Of a stretch of 12,950 nucleotides of DNA, positions 1-6,608 are shown in pieces. Position numbers and translations under genes: made by a program. Source of the DNA: Acidobacteriota bacterium (GTDB lineage: Bacteria > Acidobacteriota > UBA4820 > DSQY01); contig JAKAIJ010000052.1 in assembly GCA_021814355.1 (NCBI GenBank), positions 1-12,950 on the forward strand, given 5' to 3'. Position 1 is the stretch's first letter. Every line of letters starts with the position of its first letter. The notes below the pieces were generated by a model. It saw only the letters and a program-made list of their open reading frames with translations. It was not told the origin of the DNA and made no database searches.

Positions 1-645
1 CTGCCGGCGCGCCCCCTCCACGAGCGCGATCATCCGGTCCAGGAAGGTCTGGCCCGGGTCCGCGGTGACCCGCACCACGAGCCAGTCGGAGAGAACCTGC
101 GTCCCGCCCGTGACCGCGCTGCGGTCGCCGCCGCTCTCCCGGATGACCGGCGCGCTCTCCCCGGTGATGACCGCCTCGTTCACGGAGGCGATCCCTTCGA
201 CGACCTCGCCGTCGCAAGGAACGAGGTCGCCGGCCTCCACCAGCACGTGGTCGCCCCTGCGGAGCTGGGCCGAGGCAATCGCCGCCCACTTCGCGCCGTA
301 TCGCGGCTCCGCGAGGAACTTGGCCGGGATTTCCCTGCGCGCCTTGCGCAGCGAGGCGGCCTGCGCCTTGCCCCGCCCCTCGGCCATGGCCTCCGCGAAG
401 TTGGCGAAGAGGACCGTGAACCAGAGACTGAGGCAGACGGCCAGGATGAACCCCGCCGGCGCCTCGCCGCGCCCGCGGAGCGCGCCGATCAGGAGGAGGA
501 CCGAGAAGGCGGCGCCCGCCTCCACCACGAACATGACGGGATTGCGCACCATGTGGCGCGGGGAGAGCTTGAGAACCGAGTCCCACGAGGCTCGCAGGAC
601 GATGCCCCGATCGAAGAGCGCGGGTGCCTTGGCGTGCGAGGACAT
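1..645 (-). CDS. kdpB: KdpB, ATPase subunit of the Kdp potassium pump (partial, N-terminal 215 residues)
   Basis: KdpB is the P-type ATPase subunit that couples ATP hydrolysis to potassium uptake through KdpA in the inner membrane. The frame opens with ATG at 645 and is still open at base 1, so the phosphorylation and nucleotide-binding domains are outside the window. Visible are the N-terminal cytoplasmic stretch, the first membrane helices (about residues 38-55 and 66-82) and the actuator domain (about 105-190), with the dephosphorylation motif TGES at residues 161-164. Ser164 matches the TGES serine whose phosphorylation inhibits E. coli KdpB (known for the family; inferred here). The gene follows kdpA after 11 nt, with a GGGGAGG ribosome binding site just upstream of the ATG. 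Identity is certain; truncation is by the window edge only. Confidence 0.96.
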   Translation of the reverse strand, partial: MSSHAKAPALFDRGIVLRASWDSVLKLSPRHMVRNPVMFVVEAGAAFSVLLLIGALRGRGEAPAGFILAVCLSLWFTVLFANFAEAMAEGRGKAQAASLRKARREIPAKFLAEPRYGAKWAAIASAQLRRGDHVLVEAGDLVPCDGEVVEGIASVNEAVITGESAPVIRESGGDRSAVTGGTQVLSDWLVVRVTADPGQTFLDRMIALVEGARRQ

Positions 646-656
646 GCCGCCTCCCC

Positions 657-2459
657 CTACCGAAGAGGCGTCAGGCTCTCGGCGACGGGGCCGAGGGCCA
701 ACGCAGGAAAGAAGGTCAACCCGCCCACGATCAGGACCACGACCACCAGCCAGAGAACGAACAGGGGGGTGTGGGTGGGCAGCGTTCCCGGGCTCGGCGG
801 GACCGCTTGTTTTCCAGCCAGGGACCCGGCGATGGCGAGGACGGGGAGCTTCACCATGAACCGGCCGACGAGCATGACCGCGCCGAGGAGCAGGTCGTAG
901 AAGGGGGTGCCGGCGTTTAACCCCCCGAAGGCGCTCCCGTTGTTGTTGCCGCAGGAGGTGAAGGCGTAGAGGATCTCGCTGAAGCCGTGGGGGCCAGGGT
1001 TGGCGGGACCGGCGAGGCCCGCCGGGAAAACGCACGCCGCGGCGGCCCCCAGCAGCACCGCCAGCGGCATGACCAGGATGGCCAGCGAGGCCATCTTCAT
1101 CTCGTAGGGCTCGATCTTCTTGCCCAGGTACTCGGGCGTGCGCCCCACCATGAGGCCCGCGGTGAAGACGGCCACGAGGACGAACAGGAGCATCCCGAAA
1201 AGCCCGGACCCGACGCCGCCGAAGGCCACCTCTCCGATCTGCATGAGGAAGAGGGGCGCCAGCCCCCCCAGGGCGGTGAAGGAGTCGTGGGAGGAGTTGA
1301 CGGCGCCGCAGGAGGTGGCGGTCGTGGTCGCCGCGAACGCGGCGGAGCCCGCGATGCCGAACCGCGTCTCCTTCCCCTCCATGTTTCCGCCGGGCTGGAG
1401 GCCCGAGGGCCGGGCGTCCACCTCCGGCCCGGCCAGAGCCGGGCTTCCGCCCTGCTCCCGCCCGATGCAGAAGAGCAGCGGCGGGATCAGGAGAATCAGC
1501 ATGGCCGCGAAGAGGGCCCATCCCTGGCGCCGGTCCCCCGCCATGGCTCCGAACGTGTGGCAGAGCCCCCCGCTGATGGCCACGATGGCCAGCATCTCCA
1601 GGAGATTGGAAACCGGGGTCGGGTTCTCGAAGGGGTGGGCCGAGTTGGCGTTGAAGAACCCGCCGCCGTTGGTGCCCAGCTCCTTGATGGCCTCCTGGGA
1701 GGCGACGGGGCCCACCGCCAGCTCCTGCTCCGCGACGGTGACGATCTCCGTCACCGGCCCTCCCGCCGCGTCCACAACGGGATTGCCCGCCGCATCGGTC
1801 TTGACCCGCTCGTAGGTCACGGGCTGAAGAAGGGGAACCCGCCGAGGACCCGAGAGCGTCTGGACGACGCCCTGCGAGACCAGCGCCAGCGCGAGGACCA
1901 CGGAGAGGGGCAGGAGGATGTACAGCGTCCCCCGGATCGTGTCCGTCCAAAAATTCCCGACGGTCTCCTGCCGGCGCCGCACGATGCCGCGGACGAGGGC
2001 CGCGAGGACGGCCATGCCGGAGGCGGCGGAGAGGAAGTTCTGGACCGCCAGCCCCGCCATCTGGGTGAGGTGGCTCATGGTCTCCTCGCCCGCGCGGGCC
2101 TGCCAGTTGGTGTTGGTGGCGAAGCTCACCGCGGTGTTGAGGGCGGCGAGCGGCTCCACGGCGCCGGCGTGCGTCGGGTTCAGGGGCAAGAGCCCCTGGA
2201 TACGCTGGAGGGTGTAGAGAACCAGGAGCCCCGCGAGGTTGAAAAGAAGCATGGCCTTGGCGTACTTCTTCCAGTCCATCTCCTCGCCGGCATGGATGCG
2301 GCATAGGCGGTAGACGAGCCGCTCCAGGGGCCCGAGCGCCCCGTCCAGCCCGCAGGGCTTCCCCTCGTACACCCGCGCCATGTACCCGCCGAGCGGCTTC
2401 GCCAGGGCGAGGAAGAGGCCCAGAAAGAGCGCCACCTGAAGAAACGAATGGGCGGTCAC
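657..2459 (-). CDS. kdpA: KdpA, potassium-binding channel-like subunit
   Basis: KdpA forms the potassium-selective pathway of the KdpFABC complex in the inner membrane and belongs to the superfamily of K+ transporters. The 600-residue product is at the upper end of the family's usual length. All four pore-loop signatures are visible: TNTNWQ at about 115-120, GTNGGGFFNANS at about 262-273, SCGAVNSSHDS at about 383-393 and TSCGNNNGSAFGG at about 501-513, with many hydrophobic helices between them. The GTG start at 2459 overlaps the TGA of kdpF by 4 nt (GTGA) and has a GGAGAGG-like site inside the end of kdpF, so translation is probably coupled. A longer than usual Ala/Gly/Pro-rich loop at about 225-240 precedes the second pore loop. 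No frameshift is seen. Confidence 0.97.
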   Translation of the reverse strand: MTAHSFLQVALFLGLFLALAKPLGGYMARVYEGKPCGLDGALGPLERLVYRLCRIHAGEEMDWKKYAKAMLLFNLAGLLVLYTLQRIQGLLPLNPTHAGAVEPLAALNTAVSFATNTNWQARAGEETMSHLTQMAGLAVQNFLSAASGMAVLAALVRGIVRRRQETVGNFWTDTIRGTLYILLPLSVVLALALVSQGVVQTLSGPRRVPLLQPVTYERVKTDAAGNPVVDAAGGPVTEIVTVAEQELAVGPVASQEAIKELGTNGGGFFNANSAHPFENPTPVSNLLEMLAIVAISGGLCHTFGAMAGDRRQGWALFAAMLILLIPPLLFCIGREQGGSPALAGPEVDARPSGLQPGGNMEGKETRFGIAGSAAFAATTTATSCGAVNSSHDSFTALGGLAPLFLMQIGEVAFGGVGSGLFGMLLFVLVAVFTAGLMVGRTPEYLGKKIEPYEMKMASLAILVMPLAVLLGAAAACVFPAGLAGPANPGPHGFSEILYAFTSCGNNNGSAFGGLNAGTPFYDLLLGAVMLVGRFMVKLPVLAIAGSLAGKQAVPPSPGTLPTHTPLFVLWLVVVVLIVGGLTFFPALALGPVAESLTPLR

Positions 2460-2548
2460 TGGAGCCTCTCCGGCCTGAGCAGCGCGTAGAAGAGGTAGAC
2501 AAGGAGGACGGCAGCCGCCACCGCTCCCGCCGCATAGATCGGGTTCAC
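2456..2548 (-). CDS. kdpF: KdpF, 30-residue stabilising subunit of the Kdp complex
   Basis: This mini-gene is below usual gene-caller length limits. It encodes 30 residues: a short N-terminus (VNPIYAAG), one hydrophobic helix at about residues 5-24 and the typical KdpF ending YALLRPERLQ. KdpF is a single-pass inner-membrane peptide that binds and stabilises KdpABC (known for E. coli). The start is GTG at 2548, with a GAGG site overlapping the stop codon of the preceding mini-ORF. The stop overlaps the GTG start of kdpA by 4 nt. Position immediately before kdpA, length, hydrophobic profile and the LLRPER ending together make the call firm. Confidence 0.9.
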   Translation of the reverse strand: MNPIYAAGAVAAAVLLVYLFYALLRPERLQ

Positions 2549-2558
2549 GGCTCGCGCC

Positions 2559-2639
2559 TCACAGCGTATCCAGAAAATCCACCAGCTCGGCCATCGCCCA
2601 GAACCCGGCGAGGACCAGACCGACCGCGACGACGTCCAC
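2559..2639 (-). CDS. 26-residue putative membrane mini-protein leading the kdp operon
   Basis: A GTG start at 2639 lies 5 nt after a GGAGGAG ribosome binding site. The frame gives 26 residues and ends in TGA at 2559, 10 nt before kdpF. The product starts VDVVAVGLVLAGFWAMAELV and ends DFLDTL: one hydrophobic helix, then a short acidic tail ending in Leu. Short single-helix ORFs with a similar outline occur ahead of kdpF in other bacteria as I recall, but I cannot confirm this here. Function is unknown. It could be an extra small Kdp subunit, a second KdpF-like stabiliser or a leader peptide. Good ribosome binding site, tight spacing and membrane character favour a real gene over a chance ORF. 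Confidence 0.62.
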   Translation of the reverse strand: MDVVAVGLVLAGFWAMAELVDFLDTL

Positions 2640-2732
2640 GGCGCTCCTCCTCTCTCCGCGATGCTAGGGCGTGCCGCGTCAAGGGCGCATAAAGGGACCG
2701 CCGCGCGAGGTCAAGAAAGTCTCAGAGAGGGC

Positions 2733-2762
2733 CGGACCGAAGGACGCCGGAGGCGCTATATT
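2733..2762 (+). promoter_or_regulatory. Candidate sigma70-type promoter of rtcB
   Basis: A strong -10 (TATATT, 2757-2762) stands out in GC-rich surroundings. A weak -35 (CGGACC, 2733-2738) lies 18 nt upstream. A transcript starting near 2769 would have a leader of only about 14 nt before the GTG at 2783. The call rests mainly on the -10. Confidence 0.4.
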
Positions 2763-2782
2763 TTGGAGATGGGGAGGCGCCC

Positions 2783-4189
2783 GTGCCGGCGTTCGAGCGG
2801 TTCTTAGAGCCCGAGGGGGAGATGCGCGTGGGGGCGAGGCTCTTCACGTCGGAACGCCTCCCCCTCGAGCCCGGTGCCCTCCGGCAGTTGCGGGACGCCT
2901 GCCGCGTCCCCACCGTGCGCGAGGTCCTCGCCACCCCCGACCTCCACGTGGGGTTCGGCGTCCCCATCGGCTGCGTCCTGGCCACGGACGGCGTGGTCAT
3001 CCCCGCCGCCGTGGGGTACGACATCAACTGCGGCATGCGGGTCCTAGCCACCGACCGCTTCGCCCGCGACGCCGACGCCGCTGCCATCGCCCGCGCCATC
3101 CGCCGGGACGTCCCTCTGGGCGAGGGAAAGCGGAACGTCCCCCTGGACCGGGCCGCCCTCCGGGAGGTCCTCGCGCACGGCGTCGCAGCCCTTGGCCACC
3201 TGGGGCGGAGGGACCATGCGGCCTGGGACTTCCTGGACCCGTTCGGAGCCGCTGCGCGCATCGAGGACGGGGGCTCCATGGCCGGGGACCCGGGGGTGGT
3301 CTCGGAGCGGGCCCAGGAGCGGGGCCAGAACCAGCTCGGCACCCTAGGCGGCGGCAACCACTTCATCGAGCTCCAGGAGGTGCTCGCCGTGGAGGACGCG
3401 GGGACGGCCTCCGCCTGGGGGCTCTTCGAAGGGCAGCTCCTGGTGATGATCCACTCGGGGAGCCGCGGCTTCGGCCATCAGGTGGGCGAGGAGTACATGG
3501 CGCTGGCCCGGTCCAGGCGCTACGCCGAGCCGCACCCCTCCCCCGAGCTCTGCTACATGCCCGTGGACTCCCCCGAAGGGCGCGCCTACCTCGGCGCCAT
3601 GCACGCCGGGGCCAACCTCGCCTTCGCCAACCGCCACCTCCTGGGGGCCCTGGTCCGCAAGAGCCTCCTGGACCACCTGCCGGGGGCCCGCGCCGACCTC
3701 CTCTACGACGTGCCGCACAACATGGCCAAACGCGAGCGCCACGGCGGGAGGGAGGTGTGGGTCCACCGGAAGGGGGCCACGCGGGCCTTCTCCGGGGCGC
3801 GGATGGCGGGGACGCCCTTCGCGCGGACCGGGCAGCCCGTCCTCATCCCGGGCTCCATGGGCTCTTTTTCGTACCTGCTCGCGGGAATCCCCGAAAACGA
3901 GCGGGCCCTGTGCAGCGCCAACCACGGAGCGGGCCGGCGCATGAGCCGGACGGCCGCCGCGGGCAAGCGCCGCAGGGACGGGGCGATGCTGAGGCCCGGG
4001 CTCATCTCCGACGCCGAGTTCGCGCGGGCCATGGAGGGGATCACCCTGATCTGCGAGGACCGGGCCTCCATCAAGGAGGAGGCGCCGCAGGCCTACAAGG
4101 ACATCGGCGAGGTCATCGAGGTGGTTCGCGGGGCGCATCTCGCGCGCGTCGTGGCGAAGACGCGTCCCCTGGCGGTGCTCAAGGGCTGA
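2783..4189 (+). CDS. rtcB: RtcB-family RNA ligase (3'-phosphate RNA splicing/repair ligase)
   Basis: RtcB joins RNA 3'-phosphate (or 2',3'-cyclic phosphate) ends to 5'-OH ends using GTP and manganese, in tRNA splicing or RNA repair in the cytoplasm. The 468-residue product carries the whole catalytic set: Asp80 and Cys83 in VGYDINCGM, Asn192-His193 in GTLGGGNHFIE, His224 in MIHSGSRGFGH, His312 in YDVPHNMAK, and His381 in SANHGAGRRMSR, the histidine that carries GMP in characterised homologues. The GTG start has GGGGAGG 5 nt upstream. The internal Met14 begins the conserved core (MRVGARLF), but its ribosome binding site is too close, so I keep the GTG. E. coli RtcB is about 408 residues; the extra length here is in loops. 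No archease, RtcA or RtcR is in the window. The gene stands alone, divergent from kdp. Confidence 0.95.
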   Translation: MPAFERFLEPEGEMRVGARLFTSERLPLEPGALRQLRDACRVPTVREVLATPDLHVGFGVPIGCVLATDGVVIPAAVGYDINCGMRVLATDRFARDADAAAIARAIRRDVPLGEGKRNVPLDRAALREVLAHGVAALGHLGRRDHAAWDFLDPFGAAARIEDGGSMAGDPGVVSERAQERGQNQLGTLGGGNHFIELQEVLAVEDAGTASAWGLFEGQLLVMIHSGSRGFGHQVGEEYMALARSRRYAEPHPSPELCYMPVDSPEGRAYLGAMHAGANLAFANRHLLGALVRKSLLDHLPGARADLLYDVPHNMAKRERHGGREVWVHRKGATRAFSGARMAGTPFARTGQPVLIPGSMGSFSYLLAGIPENERALCSANHGAGRRMSRTAAAGKRRRDGAMLRPGLISDAEFARAMEGITLICEDRASIKEEAPQAYKDIGEVIEVVRGAHLARVVAKTRPLAVLKG

Positions 4190-4194
4190 GCCCG

Positions 4195-4224
4195 CGAGCC
4201 GCCCTCCCGTCCGCCGGCGGCTCG
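4195..4224 (+). terminator. Hairpin just after rtcB, possible weak terminator
   Basis: CGAGCCGCC (4195-4203) and GGCGGCTCG (4216-4224) form a perfect 9-bp GC stem with a 12-nt loop, starting 6 nt after the rtcB stop. It is followed only by a pyrimidine-rich stretch (TTCCCTT), not a clean T run, so it may be a weak terminator or a 3'-end stabilising hairpin. Confidence 0.42.
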
Positions 4225-4238
4225 GCGGCCTTCCCTTC

Positions 4239-4273
4239 GGAAACGAAAAGAGGGAGGGCTCGCGCCCTCCCTC
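4239..4273 (-). terminator. Rho-independent terminator of the outer-membrane protein gene
   Basis: A perfect 10-bp stem (4250-4259 with 4264-4273, loop TCGC) is followed on the minus strand by TTTTCGTTT (4249-4241). It lies about 20 nt after the stop of the beta-barrel gene. On the plus strand no T run follows, so it acts on minus-strand transcripts. A separate 14-nt perfect palindrome (4280-4293) lies between the stop and this stem. Confidence 0.85.
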
Positions 4274-4294
4274 CGCGACACCGCCGCGGCGGTA

Positions 4295-4879
4295 TTAGAA
4301 CTTCCAGTGGAAACCGACCCGCGCGTCCCAGCTGTTGGTGCCGTCGAAGCTGAAGCGGTAGGGTCCCGCCCAGCCGCTGTCGCTCCACCCGTTGATGTGG
4401 TGGTATGCGCCCTGGACCGCGAAGGCCACGTTGGTATAGAAGAAATACCGGTAGCCGAAGGCGAGGCCGAAGGTCCAGTCGTTCCCCATCACGTTGTTGA
4501 CGGTCATTCCGTAGGCCGTGACGGAGGTGGAGCCGAAGGTGTACCCCGCGTTGATCTGCCCGTAGATCTGGCCCTTCTGGCCCGCCTTGCCGACGAATTC
4601 GGGGCCCACCTCGACTAGGCTGTAGTCGTGCTTGAAGTCGAAGTTCCCCGCCGTCGGCACGTTCATCCTGAACTTGCCCTCGTTGTACATGTACGCGAAG
4701 TGGAGGCCGACCCGGTCGGTGAAGTAGTAGGCCCCGTCGAGGCTTCCCACGAAGCCGGCACGGGAGTCGCCGTTGCTGAACTGGTAGCCGGGCAGCAGCG
4801 AGAAGGACCACTTCTCCTGGGCGCAGAGTCCCACCGTCGCGAGAAGCAGAAGAACTCCGATCAGCGCTTTCTTCATCAT
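4295..4879 (-). CDS. Small outer-membrane beta-barrel protein
   Basis: The 194-residue product begins with a signal peptide (MMKK, hydrophobic core LIGVLLLLATVGLCA, probable cleavage near residues 20-21). The rest has alternating aromatic/polar strands typical of 8-stranded barrels: GYQFSN, DGAYYFTDRVGLHFAYMY, YGQINAGYTFG, FGLAFGYRYFF, DARVGFHWKF. The C-terminal residue is Phe, the usual signal for barrel insertion by BamA. It most resembles the general OmpA/OmpX-like barrel families (OMP_b-brl); no OmpA-type peptidoglycan-binding domain is present. Cargo or ligand is unknown. Two ATG codons stand in tandem. The AAGGAGG site (4884-4890) is 4 nt from the first and 7 nt from the second, so the second (4876) may be the true start. 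It has its own promoter and terminator, so it is probably monocistronic and well expressed. Confidence 0.85.
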   Translation of the reverse strand: MMKKALIGVLLLLATVGLCAQEKWSFSLLPGYQFSNGDSRAGFVGSLDGAYYFTDRVGLHFAYMYNEGKFRMNVPTAGNFDFKHDYSLVEVGPEFVGKAGQKGQIYGQINAGYTFGSTSVTAYGMTVNNVMGNDWTFGLAFGYRYFFYTNVAFAVQGAYHHINGWSDSGWAGPYRFSFDGTNSWDARVGFHWKF

Positions 4880-4944
4880 GCTTCCTCCTTATGGGATGAC
4901 AACCAAAATGGACCCCGGACCCACCGGAGCCTCTCACGATGGAG

Positions 4945-4975
4945 AATATATGGGGCAAGACGCGCATCCCGTCAA
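4945..4975 (-). promoter_or_regulatory. Sigma70-type promoter of the outer-membrane protein gene
   Basis: On the minus strand TTGACG (4975-4970) is followed by TATATT (4950-4945), 19 nt apart; a shifted ATATAT gives 18 nt. Both boxes match 5 of 6 consensus bases and stand out in GC-rich DNA. The leader to the ATG at 4879 would be about 58 nt. Confidence 0.62.
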
Positions 4976-5008
4976 GTGCACGGCGCTAACTCCGTGACTG
5001 CAGGAGAG

Positions 5009-5926
5009 TTATCCGCGCGGGCCGGCGGAGCCCGAGAGCGCGGAGACGGGCTTCACGGAGAAATCGCGCCAGCTCCAGCGGGTCATGCGGGCCAGCGCGC
5101 CATCGGGAGAGACGTCCAGCGCCCACTCCACCTCGATCCGGCGCAGGCCCTCCACCACGGCGGCCCAGTCGGTGGGACGGGCGAGCGAGAGGGGCAGGAG
5201 CCGGCGGAGCTCCTCGGCGGACCGGACCGGCAGGCCGTCCACGGGCGAAAGCAGCGGGAGGCGCGGCTCCAGGAGCGGAATCCGGTTCCACCAGGGGGTG
5301 ACGGCTGCGGCCACCGGTTCCATGTGGCGGGAGTGGATGGGGACGTCCATGGGGATCGCTCGGGCGTCCAGGGCCACCCCCTCCAGCCGCTCGATGCCCT
5401 CGCGCACCTCCTCTGCGGGCCCCGTGAAGACGAGCTGGCTCCGGTTGTTGACGTTGGCCACCGCCAGGCCTCGCAGGCCCCAGGCCGCAAACCTCCCTTC
5501 CAGCGCCTCCCGGTCCAGCCCCACGCTCACCGCGAGGGAAAAGGTTCTCGGCGGGAAGGTCCGGGCGCTCTCGGCGTTGACCCGGTCCACCCACTCCAGG
5601 AAGACCTCCAGGGGGGCGCACCCCGCGGCGGCGGCCGCGGCGTAGAAGCCGAGGGAGTACCCCGCCAGGGCCGCGGGAGTCCCCAGCCGCGCCAGGGCAG
5701 CCACGGCGCAGGCGTGGTCGTAGAGCACCATGAGGCGGGAGCCGGTGAAGCGGTCCGCGAAGGTCTCCGGGGGAGCCTCCAGCAGCAGGTGGCCGGCCTC
5801 GGGGACCCGGGGTGAGACGCCCTCCAGCCACAACCGGAACTCGGCGAGGGGCGCCAGGCGTTTCCCCAAGCCCGCCGCCGCTCCCATCTGCCCCCCCAGC
5901 AGGAGGGCATAGCCGCCGCGGCTCAT
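5009..5926 (-). CDS. Stand-alone FabD-like acyltransferase (malonyl-CoA:ACP transacylase family)
   Basis: The 305-residue product has the acyltransferase fold of FabD and polyketide synthase AT domains. FabD moves malonyl from CoA to acyl carrier protein in the cytoplasm. Visible are the nucleophile elbow GYSLG with Ser91, the ANVNNRSQLVFTG block (about 157-169; ANxNxxxQxVxSG in FabD), MDVPIHSRHM with the likely catalytic His198, and a C-terminal WALDVSPDG block matching VGPG. Departures from FabD are a degenerate oxyanion segment (LLGGQMG in place of PGQGSQ) and Phe in place of the Glu after the elbow (GYSLGF for GHSLGE). Arg115 may be the carboxylate-binding arginine, so malonyl use is possible but unproven. 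No ACP or other fatty-acid gene is adjacent. A GGAGGG site lies 11 nt before the ATG. The longer overlapping ORF (4986-5957) is a shadow. Confidence 0.8.
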   Translation of the reverse strand: MSRGGYALLLGGQMGAAAGLGKRLAPLAEFRLWLEGVSPRVPEAGHLLLEAPPETFADRFTGSRLMVLYDHACAVAALARLGTPAALAGYSLGFYAAAAAAGCAPLEVFLEWVDRVNAESARTFPPRTFSLAVSVGLDREALEGRFAAWGLRGLAVANVNNRSQLVFTGPAEEVREGIERLEGVALDARAIPMDVPIHSRHMEPVAAAVTPWWNRIPLLEPRLPLLSPVDGLPVRSAEELRRLLPLSLARPTDWAAVVEGLRRIEVEWALDVSPDGALARMTRWSWRDFSVKPVSALSGSAGPRG

Positions 5927-6050
5927 GGGGAGGCGGGTCCCTCCGGCTTCGGCGCACGGGCCGTCGAAAGCGACGGGGCGCGGCCCCTTGCGGCTCCCGT
6001 TTCCATCACCCTCTCGGTCCTCCTCCCATTTCCCGGGTGCCGCGCCGAAA

Positions 6051-6079
6051 TTGACTCCCCGGGGGCTTCATATTACCAT
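6051..6079 (+). promoter_or_regulatory. Sigma70-type promoter of the CNB-PBP1A-amrS-exbD-tonB operon
   Basis: TTGACT (6051-6056) and TACCAT (6074-6079) are 17 nt apart. They match 5 and 4 of 6 consensus bases in an unusually AT-rich patch. Transcription near 6086 would leave a leader of about 13 nt before the ATG at 6099. No other convincing promoter is seen before 11383. Confidence 0.55.
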
Positions 6080-6098
6080 TCGGCCCGGAGGGCTGGGC

Positions 6099-6608
6099 AT
6101 GGCGGACGCGGCGGAAACGCTCCTGCGTATTCCCCTTTTCGCGGAGCTGGACGTGGACGAAATGGCCCAGGTGGGCGCCCGCCTCCAACGGGAGCGGTTC
6201 GCCGGGGGAACCCCCATCCTCCAGCAGGGCTTCGCCAGCGATAAGATGTACCTCCTGGTGGAGGGCCGGGTCCGGGTGCTGCGCAAGATGGGCGCCGGCG
6301 AAGTGGTCATCACCGAGCTCGACCCCACCCAGAGCTTCGGGGAGATGGGAATCATTGACGGCGAGCCCGCCTCCGCCACGGTGGCGGCCGCCGGCGACGT
6401 GGAGGTCTTCTCCCTGAGGCGCCAGGACTTCCAGGAGCTGCTGGACTCCTCGCTCCACCTGCAGGCCAAGCTCTGGCGAAACCTCGCCCGGGAGCTGACC
6501 CGGCGCATCCGCTCCACCACCAACCAGGTTCAGGACTACGTCGCCATCAATCAAGCGCTTTGCGAGAACGACACTTTCCGGCAGTTCTACAAGCTCTACG
6601 GGCCGTGA
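6099..6608 (+). CDS. Cyclic-nucleotide-binding-fold protein without DNA-binding domain
   Basis: The 169-residue product is a single CNB (CAP-type beta-roll) domain at about residues 12-118. A helical tail follows (about 122-169: KLWRNLARELTRRIRS and so on), in place of the helix-turn-helix of Crp/Fnr regulators. The phosphate-binding cassette is visible as FGEMGIIDGEPASATV (80-95). Gly81 and Glu82 are kept, but the arginine that grips the cyclic phosphate (PRxATV in protein kinase A) is Ala91. Classical cAMP or cGMP binding is therefore doubtful. Start: ATG 6099 with GGAGGG 6 nt upstream and a promoter just before; longer in-frame readings lack both. The TGA overlaps the ATG of the PBP1A gene (TGATG), so the two are translationally coupled. 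It may be a regulatory partner of peptidoglycan synthesis, which is inference from context. Confidence 0.87.
   Translation: MADAAETLLRIPLFAELDVDEMAQVGARLQRERFAGGTPILQQGFASDKMYLLVEGRVRVLRKMGAGEVVITELDPTQSFGEMGIIDGEPASATVAAAGDVEVFSLRRQDFQELLDSSLHLQAKLWRNLARELTRRIRSTTNQVQDYVAINQALCENDTFRQFYKLYGP

Noticed and set aside
987..2306. 439-codon plus-strand frame opposite kdpA
   Set aside because: Antisense shadow: His/Gly/Glu-rich, no motifs, wholly inside a certain kdpA.
2661..2680. Sigma54-like promoter ahead of the kdp mini-ORF (CGGCACG...GCAT on the minus strand)
   Set aside because: Only 9 nt separate the GG and GC elements where 10 are required, so the match is probably accidental.
2687..2714. 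TTGACC...TTTATG as a sigma70 promoter for kdp (minus strand)
   Set aside because: The -35 is good, but the spacer is 15 nt and the -10 matches only 3 of 6 bases. It is too weak to list, although it is the best candidate seen there.
4986..5957. 323-codon minus-strand frame overlapping the acyltransferase
   Set aside because: It is out of frame with the AT-fold motifs and Gly/Arg/Pro-rich; the 305-residue frame carries all conserved blocks.
6560..6607. Longer PBP1A reading from TTG at 6560
   Set aside because: It would add 16 residues entirely inside the upstream CNB gene; the TGATG junction at 6606-6610 is the more usual arrangement.
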